From assembly GCA_910578865.1 (NCBI GenBank), contig CAJTRM010000011.1:31834-95833 (forward strand): a stretch of DNA of 64,000 nt. Direction: 5' to 3'. Each line of letters starts with the position of its first letter. The first letter of the stretch is position 1. The notes under the pieces are model-generated. The model saw nothing but the letters and a program-made list of their open reading frames with translations. It ran no database searches and was not told the DNA's origin. Positions 1-8,949 of the stretch are shown here, piece by piece. The position numbers and the translations under genes are program-made. Origin of the DNA: an uncultured Dorea sp. Lineage in GTDB: Bacteria > Bacillota_A > Clostridia > Lachnospirales > Lachnospiraceae.

Positions 1-918
1 TATAAATTCCTCGTAAAATATGAAAAGGACTATACGATCCGTTTGTCCGAAAATGAAGAAAAGGTTGTTGAATTTGTTTCTAAAAAATTGGCAAGCGGCA
101 AACGGGTTCATGAGCTGGAATTACTAAAACGTTTGATGAAATATCGGCGTGGATTGATGGGAATGTTAAAGAAATCATTACGCGAGGACTATCATTGTTC
201 CATGGATGAAAATTGTGCGGAAAATGTCGTAAATATGATGACCAATGAATTTCCAACCAGTGCAGCAAAGAAAACATATTCACAGTGTGTATTTATGGAA
301 AAAGAAGGCGTTGATTATAAAGTATCAAAATCATTTGGAGAAATGTTGCAAAATCCGGAGTTTTATCAAATGCTGGAAGAACTCATTGACTTTGGAATCC
401 GCCGGTACAGGCAAAATTTCAGTATGCGGTATCAGGATACGGATCTGGTTTTGTATCAGAAGTATACATATGAAGATGCTTGCCGTTTGCTAAATTGGGA
501 GAAAAATGAGGTGCCGTTAAATATTGGCGGCTATAAATTTGATAAGAAAACAAAAACATTGCCGGTATTTATTAATTACGATAAGCAGGAGGGCATCAGC
601 GACACTACAAAGTACGAAGATCATTTTACCGCATATAATCGTTTGATCGCGATTTCTAAAAGCGGAAGAAGTATAGACTCAGAAGATGTACAGAATTTTA
701 TTCATGCAAAGGAACGAGGAATCGATGTACAGCTTTTTGTGAGAAAAAATAAAGATGACAAAATATCAAAGGAATTCTATTATCTTGGAAGGATGACATC
801 GACCGGCGTAGTGAAAGAATTTGTGATGCCAAATACCGATAAAACGGCAGTAGAAATTGAATGGGCATTAGACACGCCGGTGCGGGAAGATATTTACGAA
901 TATATCGTAAACGGATAA
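1..918 (+). CDS. DUF3427-type DEAD/DEAH helicase, C-terminal part (cut by window start)
   Basis: The reading frame is open from the first base, so the start lies upstream; the TTG at 43 is probably internal. The visible 305 or so residues look like the DUF3427 region that forms the C-terminal half of a family of superfamily 2 helicases, which often carry an N-terminal PLD-type nuclease domain. Supporting stretches are a LLNWEKNE segment near 507-530 and a DHFTAYNRL segment near 625-645. No helicase motifs are visible because they would lie upstream. The Nudix gene begins 20 bp after the stop, and this helicase-Nudix pairing is common in Firmicutes. Family identity is by recognition; the exact role (repair or defence) is not settled. 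Confidence 0.72.
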   Translation, partial: YKFLVKYEKDYTIRLSENEEKVVEFVSKKLASGKRVHELELLKRLMKYRRGLMGMLKKSLREDYHCSMDENCAENVVNMMTNEFPTSAAKKTYSQCVFMEKEGVDYKVSKSFGEMLQNPEFYQMLEELIDFGIRRYRQNFSMRYQDTDLVLYQKYTYEDACRLLNWEKNEVPLNIGGYKFDKKTKTLPVFINYDKQEGISDTTKYEDHFTAYNRLIAISKSGRSIDSEDVQNFIHAKERGIDVQLFVRKNKDDKISKEFYYLGRMTSTGVVKEFVMPNTDKTAVEIEWALDTPVREDIYEYIVNG

Positions 919-938
919 TAGAGATGAGAGGAGACGAG

Positions 939-1331
939 ATGAAGACAATCAGAGTAGCAGCGGCCATTATTATTGAAAATGGCAAGGTGTTTGCAACACA
1001 ACGCGGATATGGAGAATTCAAAGATGGCTGGGAATTTCCGGGTGGGAAAATTGAACCAGATGAAACACCGGAGGCTGCAATTGTGAGAGAAATCAGAGAG
1101 GAACTGGATACAGAAGTAGAAGTTGTGGAACTGCTGGATACGGTGGAATATGATTACCCAAAGTTTCATTTGTCCATGGACTGCTTTATCTGTAAGATCA
1201 GATCGGGAGATTTGGTGCTGAAGGAGCATGAGGCGGCCAAGTGGCTGACGAAGGAAACACTGGGGAGTGTAGAATGGCTGCCGGCGGATCTGGGGCTGGT
1301 GGAGAAGATTGGGGTATATATGGCAGAGTGA
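939..1331 (+). CDS. Nudix hydrolase, MutT/8-oxo-dGTPase-like
   Basis: This 130-residue protein is probably a nucleoside triphosphate pyrophosphohydrolase that removes oxidised or unusual nucleotides from the pool. The Nudix box is clear at about residues 36-60: GKIEPDE, seven residues, then REIREEL. The usual late glycine is replaced by aspartate, while the metal-binding REIREEL glutamates are kept. The ATG at 939 follows a GAGGAGA ribosome site and gives the normal MKTIRVAAAII start of the family; a longer in-frame start inside the upstream gene is less likely. Length is typical. It probably forms an operon with the DUF3427 helicase. A short in-frame scrap (EETDTYNLPVPIVDN...) follows at about 1339-1416 and may be the tail of a lost gene. 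Confidence 0.85.
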   Translation: MKTIRVAAAIIIENGKVFATQRGYGEFKDGWEFPGGKIEPDETPEAAIVREIREELDTEVEVVELLDTVEYDYPKFHLSMDCFICKIRSGDLVLKEHEAAKWLTKETLGSVEWLPADLGLVEKIGVYMAE

Positions 1332-1482
1332 TTGGGAGGAGACAGATACATATAACCTGCCGGTGCCGATTGTAGATAATGAATATCCATTTTATGCAAG
1401 AGCAACATTAAAATAAGATATACTATTGGCAGGAAATGTGCTAGATTACCGGAAAAAAGTGATTTGACTGAAAGGATAAGAA

Positions 1483-4074
1483 ATGTCAGTAAAAGATAAT
1501 AAAAAGATGCATTTAAGCTTCCTCTTTACGTCGGAGGGTTTTCGACCAGATATATTTCAGAATGAGGACGAAATTAAAATATGGACAGGGGAAACGGCAT
1601 ATCGTTCACTTTATCAATTTGGACTGGGGGGAAAACCGGAGGATGCGGCCTCGTCGGCAGGATTTTTATATCAGGTAGCCGCAGCCTTTTTCACACTACT
1701 TACAGATTTGCCGGAGCTTGAGCTTGTGCGGGAGAATGCCAGGATATCTTTAAGTAATGAAGTGTCAGAGGAGCTTTTGGAAGCAGTTCCCTTCGTGATT
1801 GGCGCGGAATATGTGACAAAGGAATGGATTAAGAATGTGTTTTCAAAGCTTAACGATATTTTTGCGGAGGAGATTGCCGGTTATGAGGGTACGGTTGAGA
1901 TGTACCTCACGGAGAAAAATCAGAAGCTTCATGTGCCGGAACGAGTTTTTTTCCATTTGGTAGAAAATAAGGACGAAGAATTCCCTTTTGCTTTTCTGGC
2001 TACTTACGCTACGAAGGGCGAGGAAGGAAGGGTAAAGCATGTGCCGTTAAAATATGCCCTGACAGAATATAAGAACGAAAGAGAAAAGCTCCTGTCTCTT
2101 CTGGCTTGTCTAAATCGTGCGGCGGAGGTGTCAGAGTTGGTTAGCGGGTTTATGGAAACGGGGGAATTGTTCCATCCATTGAAATTGACGTCGGAGGAGG
2201 CGTATACATTTTTAAAGCAGATTGAGCAGATTGAAAATACTGGGATTCTATGCCGGATACCTAATTGGTGGAGAAAAAAGGCTGCTTCAGTTTCTATGTC
2301 TGTAAGCCTCGGAGATAAAAGACCGTCTATGTTGGGGTTCGATGCTCTTATATCCATGAAACCCAAGCTTGAAGTGGATGGTGTAGAATTAACACAGACG
2401 GATATCCGGAAGCTTTTAGCGCAGACAGAGGGACTTGCTTTCTTAAAAGGGAAATGGGTAGAAGTAGATCATGCAAGACTTAGAAAACTTCTGGAAGAGA
2501 TGGACGAAAAGAGCGGAGAGATTACGTTGATGGAGGCTCTCCGAATGGAGATAGGAACGGAGCCTGTAGATGTGGGGGCGATGGTGAGCAATGGGAAATG
2601 GCTGTCTGAGCTGCTCCGTGATTTGCGGCGGCCGGAGAAGATACGGAAGGCAGCAGTTCCAAGTACGATTCATGCAGAGCTTCGCCCCTATCAGAAAAAT
2701 GGGTATGCATGGCTTAACTATATGGACAAGCTGGGATTCGGCGCCTGTCTTGCTGATGATATGGGACTTGGAAAAACTTTGCAGGTGCTGACCTACCTTG
2801 AAAAGCTCAGGAAACGGGAGAAGTGCGCGCGAGTTCTTCTTGTAGTTCCTGCATCTTTGCTTGGGAATTGGCAGAGAGAGGCGGAAAAATTTGCGCCAAA
2901 GCTGGATTTACTGATACTACATGGCAGCAGCGCGCCGGTTTTGGGAAAACTGGTGTTAGAAGAACCTGCCTTTTTAAATATTACCACTTATGGCATGGTA
3001 CCAAGAATTAAGGAGCTTAAAGATATTAACTGGACATGTATTATACTGGATGAGGCACAGGCGATTAAGAATCCGGCGACAAAGCAGACGAAGGAGATTA
3101 AAAAACTTTCCGGAAGAATGAGGATTGCTATGACTGGAACGCCTATTGAAAATGATTTGACGAATCTCTGGTCTTTGTTCGATTTCCTTAATAAAGGACT
3201 TATGGGAACATCGGCGGAGTTTGGACGGTTTACGAAGCGGCTCAAAGAGCATCCGGAAAAATATGCTCAGCTAAAATCCATGGTAGCACCTTTTATGCTG
3301 CGGCGCGTCAAGACGGATAAAAGTATTATCGCAGATTTGCCGGAGAAACTGGAAACCATTGATTATGCCGCCCTTTCTAAAAAACAGGTTGTGCTGTACC
3401 GGAAGACGGTAGAGGAGATGGAGGAAAGAATTCTGAATTCAGAGGGAATTGAGCGGCGAGGAGTGGTGTTGGCTACGATTATCAAGCTCAAACAAATCTG
3501 TAATCATCCCGACCAGTATCTGGGGCAGGAGACATTTTCAGGGGATGACAGCGGAAAATTTGCTTTACTTAAAAGTATCTGTGAGACAATCTATGAAAAA
3601 CGAGAGCGTGTATTGGTATTTACACAATTTCGAGAGATTACGGAATATTTGGCACAGTTTTTAAAGGAGATATTCCACGCGGACGGTTATGTGCTGCATG
3701 GCGGGACTCCGGTCAGCAGAAGGTCAAAGATTGTGGAAGCATTTCAAGGGGATGCGTACGTTCCTTTTATTGTACTGTCTGTGAAAGCGGGAGGAACGGG
3801 GCTTAATCTCACGAAAGCCAATCATGTCATTCATTTTGACCGCTGGTGGAATCCGGCAGTGGAAAATCAGGCTACAGACCGGGCGTTCCGTATCGGACAG
3901 ACAAAGAATGTCATGGTGCATAAGTTGGTTTGCCAAAAGACAATTGAAGAAAAGATAGACGCTATTATCGAATCCAAGAAGGAGCTTGCGGAAAATGTCA
4001 TCGGCTCCGGAGGAGAGAAATGGATTACAGAGCTTGACAACAATGCACTGATAAATCTGCTGCGTCTGGGATAG
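1483..4074 (+). CDS. SNF2-family DEAD/DEAH helicase
   Basis: An 863-residue Swi2/Snf2 ATPase, a DNA translocase of the bacterial RapA/HepA-like group. A roughly 400-residue N-terminal SNF2-associated region precedes the motor. Walker A is DDMGLGKT at about residue 424, the DEAQ box at about 522, the MTGTPIEN motif III at about 548, and the C-terminal lobe has HGGTPVSRR near 739 and SVKAGGTGLNL, DRWWNPAVE and DRAFRIGQ up to about 803. All motor motifs look intact. The gene for a SWIM zinc-finger protein follows 38 bp downstream, a pairing often seen in bacteria that suggests the two proteins act together on nucleic acid. Substrate is unknown. Confidence 0.92.
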   Translation: MSVKDNKKMHLSFLFTSEGFRPDIFQNEDEIKIWTGETAYRSLYQFGLGGKPEDAASSAGFLYQVAAAFFTLLTDLPELELVRENARISLSNEVSEELLEAVPFVIGAEYVTKEWIKNVFSKLNDIFAEEIAGYEGTVEMYLTEKNQKLHVPERVFFHLVENKDEEFPFAFLATYATKGEEGRVKHVPLKYALTEYKNEREKLLSLLACLNRAAEVSELVSGFMETGELFHPLKLTSEEAYTFLKQIEQIENTGILCRIPNWWRKKAASVSMSVSLGDKRPSMLGFDALISMKPKLEVDGVELTQTDIRKLLAQTEGLAFLKGKWVEVDHARLRKLLEEMDEKSGEITLMEALRMEIGTEPVDVGAMVSNGKWLSELLRDLRRPEKIRKAAVPSTIHAELRPYQKNGYAWLNYMDKLGFGACLADDMGLGKTLQVLTYLEKLRKREKCARVLLVVPASLLGNWQREAEKFAPKLDLLILHGSSAPVLGKLVLEEPAFLNITTYGMVPRIKELKDINWTCIILDEAQAIKNPATKQTKEIKKLSGRMRIAMTGTPIENDLTNLWSLFDFLNKGLMGTSAEFGRFTKRLKEHPEKYAQLKSMVAPFMLRRVKTDKSIIADLPEKLETIDYAALSKKQVVLYRKTVEEMEERILNSEGIERRGVVLATIIKLKQICNHPDQYLGQETFSGDDSGKFALLKSICETIYEKRERVLVFTQFREITEYLAQFLKEIFHADGYVLHGGTPVSRRSKIVEAFQGDAYVPFIVLSVKAGGTGLNLTKANHVIHFDRWWNPAVENQATDRAFRIGQTKNVMVHKLVCQKTIEEKIDAIIESKKELAENVIGSGGEKWITELDNNALINLLRLG

Positions 4075-4112
4075 TGTCTTTCGTGATACAGGAGTGAAAG
4101 GAGAGAATCAAC

Positions 4113-4841
4113 ATGAGCAGGAAATACTGGAGCGATTTCCCGCAGTATAGCCAACCGGATGTGTCAGAGCTGCGGAAAAAATCAGAAGCGACAAAGAAAA
4201 AGGAAAGAGAAAAGGGCAAGGTGTTAGAGCCGGTTGTCATAAAGGGAAGGTCGATAACAAATAACTGGTGGGGGAATGCATGGTGCGAAAATCTGGAGAG
4301 ATATGCGGATTATGAAAGCAGGTTAGGTCGGGGGAAACGCTATGTCCGTAATGGTTCTGTTGTAGATCTTAAGATTAAGAAAGGGAAGATACTTGCGAGG
4401 GTGCAGGGGACACGTAAGACACCTTATAAGGTAGAGATTAGGATTAGCCCATTGTCGGAGGAAAAGTGCCAGGCGATTATAAAAAAATGCGGAAGAAAGC
4501 TTGACAATTTGGAAAGACTTTTGACCGGCGATTTTCCGGAGCAGATGAGTGAATTGTTCCAAAGTAAGGATGGCCTTTTTCCGGCTCCGAAAGAAATCAG
4601 TTTTAGTTGCAGCTGTCCCGACTGGGCGCTGATGTGTAAGCATGTGGCGGCTTCTCTTTATGGTGTAGGAGCGCGCCTTGATGAGAAGCCGCTTTTGTTT
4701 TTTGAACTTAGGGGGATTGATGTGGATCATTTCATTGATGTGACTTTGGCGAATAAAGTGGAGGCAATGCTTGCGAACGCAGGGAATGTAAGCAGCCGTA
4801 TGATGGATGATTCGGCAGTGGGGGTGTTCGGAGTGTTGTAA
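4113..4841 (+). CDS. SWIM zinc-finger protein
   Basis: A 242-residue protein with a SWIM zinc-binding motif at about residues 165-182: CSC, then PDWALM, then CKHVAA, fitting CxCx(n)CxH. SWIM domains bind nucleic acid or protein and are often encoded beside SNF2 helicases, as here. The N-terminal part (WWGNAWCENLERY and RLGRGKRYVR segments) is the conserved region usual in bacterial members. The ATG at 4113 sits 9 nt after a GGAGAG ribosome site. It is probably co-transcribed with the upstream helicase. The molecular role is inferred from the neighbour only. Confidence 0.88.
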   Translation: MSRKYWSDFPQYSQPDVSELRKKSEATKKKEREKGKVLEPVVIKGRSITNNWWGNAWCENLERYADYESRLGRGKRYVRNGSVVDLKIKKGKILARVQGTRKTPYKVEIRISPLSEEKCQAIIKKCGRKLDNLERLLTGDFPEQMSELFQSKDGLFPAPKEISFSCSCPDWALMCKHVAASLYGVGARLDEKPLLFFELRGIDVDHFIDVTLANKVEAMLANAGNVSSRMMDDSAVGVFGVL

Positions 4842-4978
4842 AATGTGTCAGGTTTTTGCTTGCGGGAACAGATTTAAGCCGTATGATGGAATGCGGCCCT
4901 GATTCCTGAGATGAATACCATTTTTTAATCAACATTTGGATATTTGGAAACAGTGACTGTCTTTAATTTAGGGATATC

Positions 4979-5161
4979 ATGGCAAAACGATCGGTATTTT
5001 TTATCCGTCAAGAAAAAGTTGTACAGGATTTATTTTCATTTGAATGGCTTCTTGGATTTTCAATATCTCAAAAGCAAAAGTCTATAGAAAGTCTGCATCA
5101 CGAAATCCTACGAGCAGATGCAGACGCAAGATGTGCCGTCGAAAGCGGCCAAACGCGATGA
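4979..5161 (+). pseudogene. N-terminal scrap resembling a DarT1-associated NADAR antitoxin
   Basis: Sixty residues begin MAKRSVFF and include FEWLLGFSISQKQKSIESLH, which resembles the start of NADAR-family antitoxin-like proteins that travel with DarT1 ADP-ribosyltransferases. The frame stops at 5161 long before the NADAR catalytic region, so this is a remnant. No DarT gene is visible. It lies beside other broken genes of NAD/ADP-ribose or AMPylation families. The assignment rests on motif memory and is tentative. Confidence 0.4.
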
Positions 5162-5306
5162 ACGGCTACATACGGGGATCTGAATCCTGATACAGTGAAA
5201 TCAATTATGAAACAAGCGTAACAGAGAGGAAAGACTTGGAACAGGCTATTGAAATGGGAATTGATGCAGCTAGTGGCTGGATATTAGGAGAACTTGAAGA
5301 TTGCTT

Positions 5307-5345
5307 GTGAACCTTGAACTGATGAGAGCGGGATACCCACCTATT
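5307..5345 (+). pseudogene. Thirteen-codon scrap of a second Fic gene
   Basis: The bases read VNLELMRAGYPPI, which matches VNLELMKAGFLPI of the intact Fic protein encoded at 6719-7612 (residues just after its catalytic GNGR motif). It has no start and changes frame immediately afterwards. It shows that a second fic copy once existed here and was largely deleted. Confidence 0.55.
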
Positions 5346-5347
5346 GA

Positions 5348-5596
5348 AAAGCCGTTCTCAAAATCCGAAATAATATAGATTACAAGCCATCCAAGACAAC
5401 AGCACTGGCTTTTGCCTTTGCATTGGAATTGGATGTTTATGAAACAAAGGACTTTATTGGGCGGGCAGGGTTTGCCATCTCCCACAGTAGCAAATTTGAT
5501 GTGATTGTAGAGTATTTCCTTGTGAATAGAAATTACAATGTTTTTGAATTGAATGAGGTTCTGTTTGCATTTGACCAGCCACTTATCGGTGCATAA
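5348..5596 (+). pseudogene. C-terminal fragment of a small HTH-like protein found beside vWA genes
   Basis: An 82-codon open stretch with no start codon reads KIRNNIDYKPSKTTALAF..., followed by GRAGFAISHSSKFD and a FAFDQPLIGA end. I recognise this as the C-terminal part of a small Firmicutes protein family that often neighbours von Willebrand A-domain genes; its N-terminal region is missing. The SKTTALAFA stretch looks like a helix-turn-helix in XRE-like proteins. A vWA pseudogene follows 80 bp downstream, which fits that arrangement. Function is unknown. Confidence 0.5.
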
Positions 5597-5676
5597 AAAT
5601 GCCGCATATTATGCGACCGTTCATTCTCCTGTTTTCAATATAATGAAATCACAATATAAAACAGGAGGATTTCAAA

Positions 5677-6320
5677 ATGACTGAACTTGTATTTATCTCA
5701 GACCGCAGTGGTTCCAGGTCGGGGCTGGAAAAAGACACTATCGGAGGTTTCAATTCCATGTTGGAAAAGTAGCGTAAGGAGCCAGGTGATGCCGTAGTAT
5801 CCACAGTGATATTTGACAATGAAACAGAGGTAATTCATGACCGTGTTGCCATTGCGGATGTACCGAACCTTATGGACAAGGAATATTTTGTGCGTGGCTG
5901 TACTGCACTTTTAAATGCTGTTGGTGGTGCAATCCATCATATCGGGAATGTTCACAAATATGCCCGCAAAGAAGATGTGCCGGAAAAGACGCTCTTTACA
6001 TCACCACTGATGGTATGGAGAATGCCTGCCATCGTTACACCTATGATAAGGTTCGCCACATGATTGAGCGTCAGAAAGAGCGTTATGGCTGGGAGTTCCT
6101 CTTCTTTGGAGCAAACATCGACGCAGCGGCAGAAGCCAGAAGGTTTGGCATCGATGAATCTTTGTCTGCCAACTATCATTGTGATGCAGTTGGAACGGCT
6201 CTCAACTATGAGGTTATCAGCGAGGCAATTACCAGTGTAAGAGCGTGTGCAGCGCCGCTTAGTGCTGACTGGAAAAAGAAGATTGATGCAGATTATAAGA
6301 AGCGAGGTGGCAAGAGATGA
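5677..6320 (+). pseudogene. von Willebrand factor A domain protein, disrupted
   Basis: The gene starts at ATG 5677 after AGGAGG and encodes MTELVFISDRSGSRSGLE, the beginning of a vWA domain with its DxSxS metal site (normally LDRSGSMSGLE). An in-frame TAG at 5770-5772 ends it after 31 codons. The frame resumes (PGDAVVSTVIFDNETEV), shifts frame near 5990-6010, and finishes with RQKERYGWEFLFFGANIDA and a stop at 6320. One nonsense and one frameshift make it a pseudogene. vWA proteins of this type usually act with partner proteins in stress or conflict loci. It ends 89 bp before the first attachment repeat. Confidence 0.82.
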
Positions 6321-6408
6321 CTGCATGTAAAGATACCGATTTGCAGGGGAAGCAAAGAAAATCAAGCACTTGAGAAGAAATACAGAATATATAAGGAGTT
6401 ATGGAAAA

Positions 6409-6438
6409 ATGATAAAAATACTTTTCATCTGTCACGGC
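6409..6438 (+). repeat. Attachment-site copy 1 (LMW-PTP codons 1-10)
   Basis: ATG plus nine codons read MIKILFICHG, the conserved start of LMW protein tyrosine phosphatases, where CHGN... begins the CX5R phosphate loop. An AAGGAG ribosome site lies 10 bp upstream. After CHG the sequence becomes unrelated and stops within 12 codons. Four more copies occur in this window. Because only broken chromosomal genes lie upstream, this copy probably marks the native 5' end of the target gene, now followed by E1. Confidence 0.72.
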
Positions 6439-6577
6439 ACTACCTCTGTGTGTGAAAGTGGTGTTGGCTGTTAGTTGGGCAAATCGGTGCAAATCGTGGC
6501 GTTGTGGAAAGCGCCCTACTACGGTTCGGCAAATGAAAAATATATATGTACAAATCCCCTTTTTCGTGGGTAGTAGA

Positions 6578-6609
6578 AGGCGCCATGCAGCTATGCAGGT
6601 GCCTTTTTT
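6578..6609 (+). terminator. Rho-independent terminator
   Basis: AGGCGCC and GGTGCCT pair around an inner TGCA/TGCA stem with loop GCTA, followed by a run of six T. No gene ends just upstream, so it may end transcripts that enter E1 from the att1 side. Confidence 0.75.
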
Positions 6610-6627
6610 AGAATAATTGCAAATGTA

Positions 6628-6693
6628 TTGTTCCGTTATTTCGGTAAATGTTGTTCCGATATTATTGATATTATTCCGTTAAAGTGGTATACT
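6628..6693 (+). promoter_or_regulatory. fic promoter with three TTSTTCCG-like repeats
   Basis: A sigma-A promoter is visible: TTGATA at 6665-6670, 17 bp, TATACT at 6688-6693. Three related boxes, TTGTTCCGTTAT (6628), TTGTTCCGATAT (6651) and TTATTCCGTTA (6671), are spaced 23 and 20 bp; the last lies between the -35 and -10. They may be operators for the DNA-binding N-terminus of the Fic protein encoded downstream. Confidence 0.6.
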
Positions 6694-6718
6694 ATATCTC
6701 AGATTGGAGGGATAATCT

Positions 6719-7612
6719 ATGTTTATGACGGTAAAACAGGCTTCTGAAAAATGGGGCATTTCTGATAGAAGAATCAGAGTTCTTTGTTCTGAGGGGAAAA
6801 TTTCAGGTGCATACCAGGAAGGACGTGGATGGAAAATTCCTGTGGATGCAAAGAAACCCGCTGATGGTCGTTATAAGTCAAAGGAAAGCCTTTTGGCGCA
6901 AATTGACCGCAAGAAGGTAGAACTGGACAGCAGAAGACCTTTAACTGCGGGTGAGGTTGCAAGGCTCAACGAAGAATTCATCGTAGAGTACACATACAAC
7001 TCCAATGCAATCGAAGGAAATACACTTACACTGAGAGAAACGGATTTAGTTCTTCGTGGTCTTACGATTGACCAGAAACCGCTGAAAGACCATATGGAGG
7101 CAGTCGGTCATAAAGAAGCATTTGATTTTGTGAGTGAACTGGTAAAAGATAATGTTCCGATTAGTGAGAGCATCATCAAACAGATTCACTATCTCGTTCT
7201 TGCAGATAAGAAAGAAGACCGTGGCGTTTATCGCAGAGTTCCAGTTCGTATTATGGGGGCACAGCACGAACCCGTCCAACCGTATCTTATTGAGCCGAAG
7301 ATGGAACAGTTGTTATATGATTTTGCTGCAAGCACAGAGCATATTGTGACAAAACTGGCTCGTTTTCACATCGAGTTTGAGGGCATCCATCCTTTCATTG
7401 ATGGTAACGGCAGAACCGGAAGACTGCTTGTAAATCTTGAGTTGATGAAAGCCGGATTCCTACCTATTGATATTAAGTTCACAGATAGAATTGCCTATTA
7501 TAATGCATTTGATGAATATCATGTAAAGCACAATCTTTCGGCAATGGAAAATCTGTTTGCAGGATACATCAATGCCAGATTGGATATGTATTTAGATATG
7601 TTGCAGGATTAA
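6719..7612 (+). CDS. Fic-family protein with N-terminal HTH (AMP transferase-like)
   Basis: A 297-residue Fic protein. Fic enzymes transfer AMP, or sometimes other groups, from nucleotides to protein side chains. The catalytic motif HPFIDGNGRTGR is intact at about residues 223-234. An N-terminal inhibitory helix motif, SNAIEGN at about 94-100, fits (S/T)xxxE(G/N), so the protein is expected to be self-inhibited. The first 45 residues (TVKQASEKWGISDRRIRVLC) form a MerR/excisionase-like HTH, suggesting it binds DNA, perhaps its own promoter. The start at 6719 follows GGAGGG. It is the only intact gene of E1, and a broken macro-domain gene lies 30 bp downstream. Confidence 0.9.
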   Translation: MFMTVKQASEKWGISDRRIRVLCSEGKISGAYQEGRGWKIPVDAKKPADGRYKSKESLLAQIDRKKVELDSRRPLTAGEVARLNEEFIVEYTYNSNAIEGNTLTLRETDLVLRGLTIDQKPLKDHMEAVGHKEAFDFVSELVKDNVPISESIIKQIHYLVLADKKEDRGVYRRVPVRIMGAQHEPVQPYLIEPKMEQLLYDFAASTEHIVTKLARFHIEFEGIHPFIDGNGRTGRLLVNLELMKAGFLPIDIKFTDRIAYYNAFDEYHVKHNLSAMENLFAGYINARLDMYLDMLQD

Positions 7613-7642
7613 CCGACCTGCTTCTGAACAAGGAGGTCACTT

Positions 7643-8053
7643 ATGTCTTTTGAAATAGTACGAAATGATATTGTAAATATGCAAGTAGATGCGGTGGTGA
7701 ACACTGCAAATCCCAACCCTGTCATCGGCTCCGGTGTTGACAGCGGAATACATAAAAAAGCCGGACATGAGTTGCTTTTGGCAAGACAGAAAATCGGCTG
7801 CATTGATTTTGGTGATGCAGTTATTACCGCGGGCTTCAATTTGGATGCCAAATAGGTTATCCATACTGTAGGACCTGTTTGGGAGGATGGCAACCACGGA
7901 GAGGAGCAGATTTTATCTTCGTGTTACAGTGAGCGCGCGATGGTTTTCTCAGAAGAAAACTTCAGAAATAAGAAAGAGATGGAACGTCAAATGCTGTTCT
8001 TTGGAGTGATAAGTTTTTACAACGAGGGACTTGAGACGTTCATGAAATCATAA
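7643..8053 (+). pseudogene. Macro-domain protein, broken by a stop and a 3' fusion
   Basis: The gene starts after AGGAGG and reads MSFEIVRNDIVNMQVDAVVN TANP, a typical macro domain that binds or removes ADP-ribose. A TAG at 7853-7855 interrupts it inside the fold, just before VIHTVGPVW, which is the next conserved macro-domain segment. About 25 codons later the family resemblance ends and the frame continues as unrelated SEENFRNKKEMERQM to a stop at 8053, as if the 3' half was deleted and joined to another gene. Together with Fic and the NADAR-like scrap it suggests a former nucleotide-modification locus. Confidence 0.8.
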
Positions 8054-8066
8054 AGGTGCTGGATAA

Positions 8067-8237
8067 CATGTGTGCAGGCACACCTTTTGTTCCAACATGG
8101 CGAAAAGCGGCATGAACCCTAAAACGCTCCAGTATCTTATGGGACATTCTGATATTGGAGTAACGTTGAATACCTACACGCACATCGGTTATGATGATGC
8201 GAAAGAGGAGTTGGAACGGGTGGCAAATGCCGAGTAG
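8067..8237 (+). pseudogene. Tyrosine recombinase, C-terminal scrap (E1 integrase)
   Basis: Fifty-six codons read HVCRHTFCSNMAKSGMNPKT and then QYLMGHSDIGVTLNTYTHIG, matching the last catalytic segment of the intact integrase encoded at 22426-23625, including the HxxR and catalytic tyrosine positions. A TAA precedes it and there is no start. It ends 151 bp before attachment copy 2, the same order (integrase end, then att) seen for E2 and E4. It is therefore the remnant of the E1 integrase. Confidence 0.88.
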
Positions 8238-8388
8238 TAAAATGGCATGATTCCTCTCAATTTACTACTTTTGAGGTCAAAGATCTGCCAATTTAGACTA
8301 CAATATGCCACGGACGAAAGGCTAAAGCAAGACCCAGGAAAAGCCGATAAATCAAGGAAATACAGTAAATACAAGGAGTTTTTGAGAT

Positions 8389-8418
8389 ATGATTAAAATA
8401 CTTTTCATCTGCCACGGC
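8389..8418 (+). repeat. Attachment-site copy 2 (LMW-PTP codons 1-10)
   Basis: ATG plus nine codons read MIKILFICHG; AAGGAG lies 11 bp upstream. After CHG the sequence (KIPTNLLKPL, stop) is unrelated to the phosphatase and is the left end of E2. It lies just after the E1 integrase scrap. Confidence 0.75.
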
Positions 8419-8588
8419 AAGATACCTACAAATCTCCTGAAACCTTTGTAAAATAAGGGAAAATCGAGGTTGGAAGTTCGGATTTAGACCATTTGAAAAT
8501 GAATTTTTTGAGTGGAAATGGGAGCCAAATTGATGACACAACATATAAAATAGAACACATTGAACAATATGTTTTTACATAAAAATAT

Positions 8589-8640
8589 TGTCCGGTGATG
8601 TGTGGGAGTGTATCCATGCATTACCGGACATTTTTATTTT
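8589..8640. terminator. Terminator-like palindrome at the E2 left end
   Basis: TGTCCGGTGATG pairs with CATTACCGGACA and is flanked by T-rich sequence, so it could stop transcription in either direction. It follows the leftward RHH gene and shields it from transcripts entering from att2. An equivalent structure occurs at 24051-24098 in E5. Confidence 0.7.
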
Positions 8641-8849
8641 TCTTTATCTCGTTTCATAGCTTCGTCGATAGCACGGTTGATGAATGCAGTTGCGCTTTCG
8701 CCCATGGAAGTAGCGTGTTCCTGGATGATGGAACGCTTCTCCGGAGTGACACGGACTTTGATTTCAACGAAACGGTCATTGTATTTTTTGTTGGCTCTAC
8801 GTCGAGCTTCGGTAAGACCCTTGTAGGAACTGTTCTTTGATTCGAGCAT
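8634..8849 (-). CDS. Ribbon-helix-helix (Arc/MetJ-like) DNA-binding protein
   Basis: A 71-residue protein whose core FVEIKVRVTPEKRSIIQEHA and ATAFINRAIDEAM match a ribbon-helix-helix fold: one strand followed by two helices. I chose the ATG at 8849 because AGGAGG lies just upstream, although the frame is open further. It is transcribed away from the SymE-parA genes, so it may repress the shared 100-bp divergent region. A close paralogue is encoded at 24096-24323 in the same place of E5, which supports homologous left ends. The exact target is unknown. Confidence 0.8.
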   Translation of the reverse strand: MLESKNSSYKGLTEARRRANKKYNDRFVEIKVRVTPEKRSIIQEHATSMGESATAFINRAIDEAMKRDKEK

Positions 8850-8949
8850 GGCAGCCCTCCTCAATGTGTATTGGTGTGAATATCTAAAGGAAGTATAACA
8901 TATTTTGATACATTCGACTATGTAATATTTCAAAAAAGGAGACGAATTT

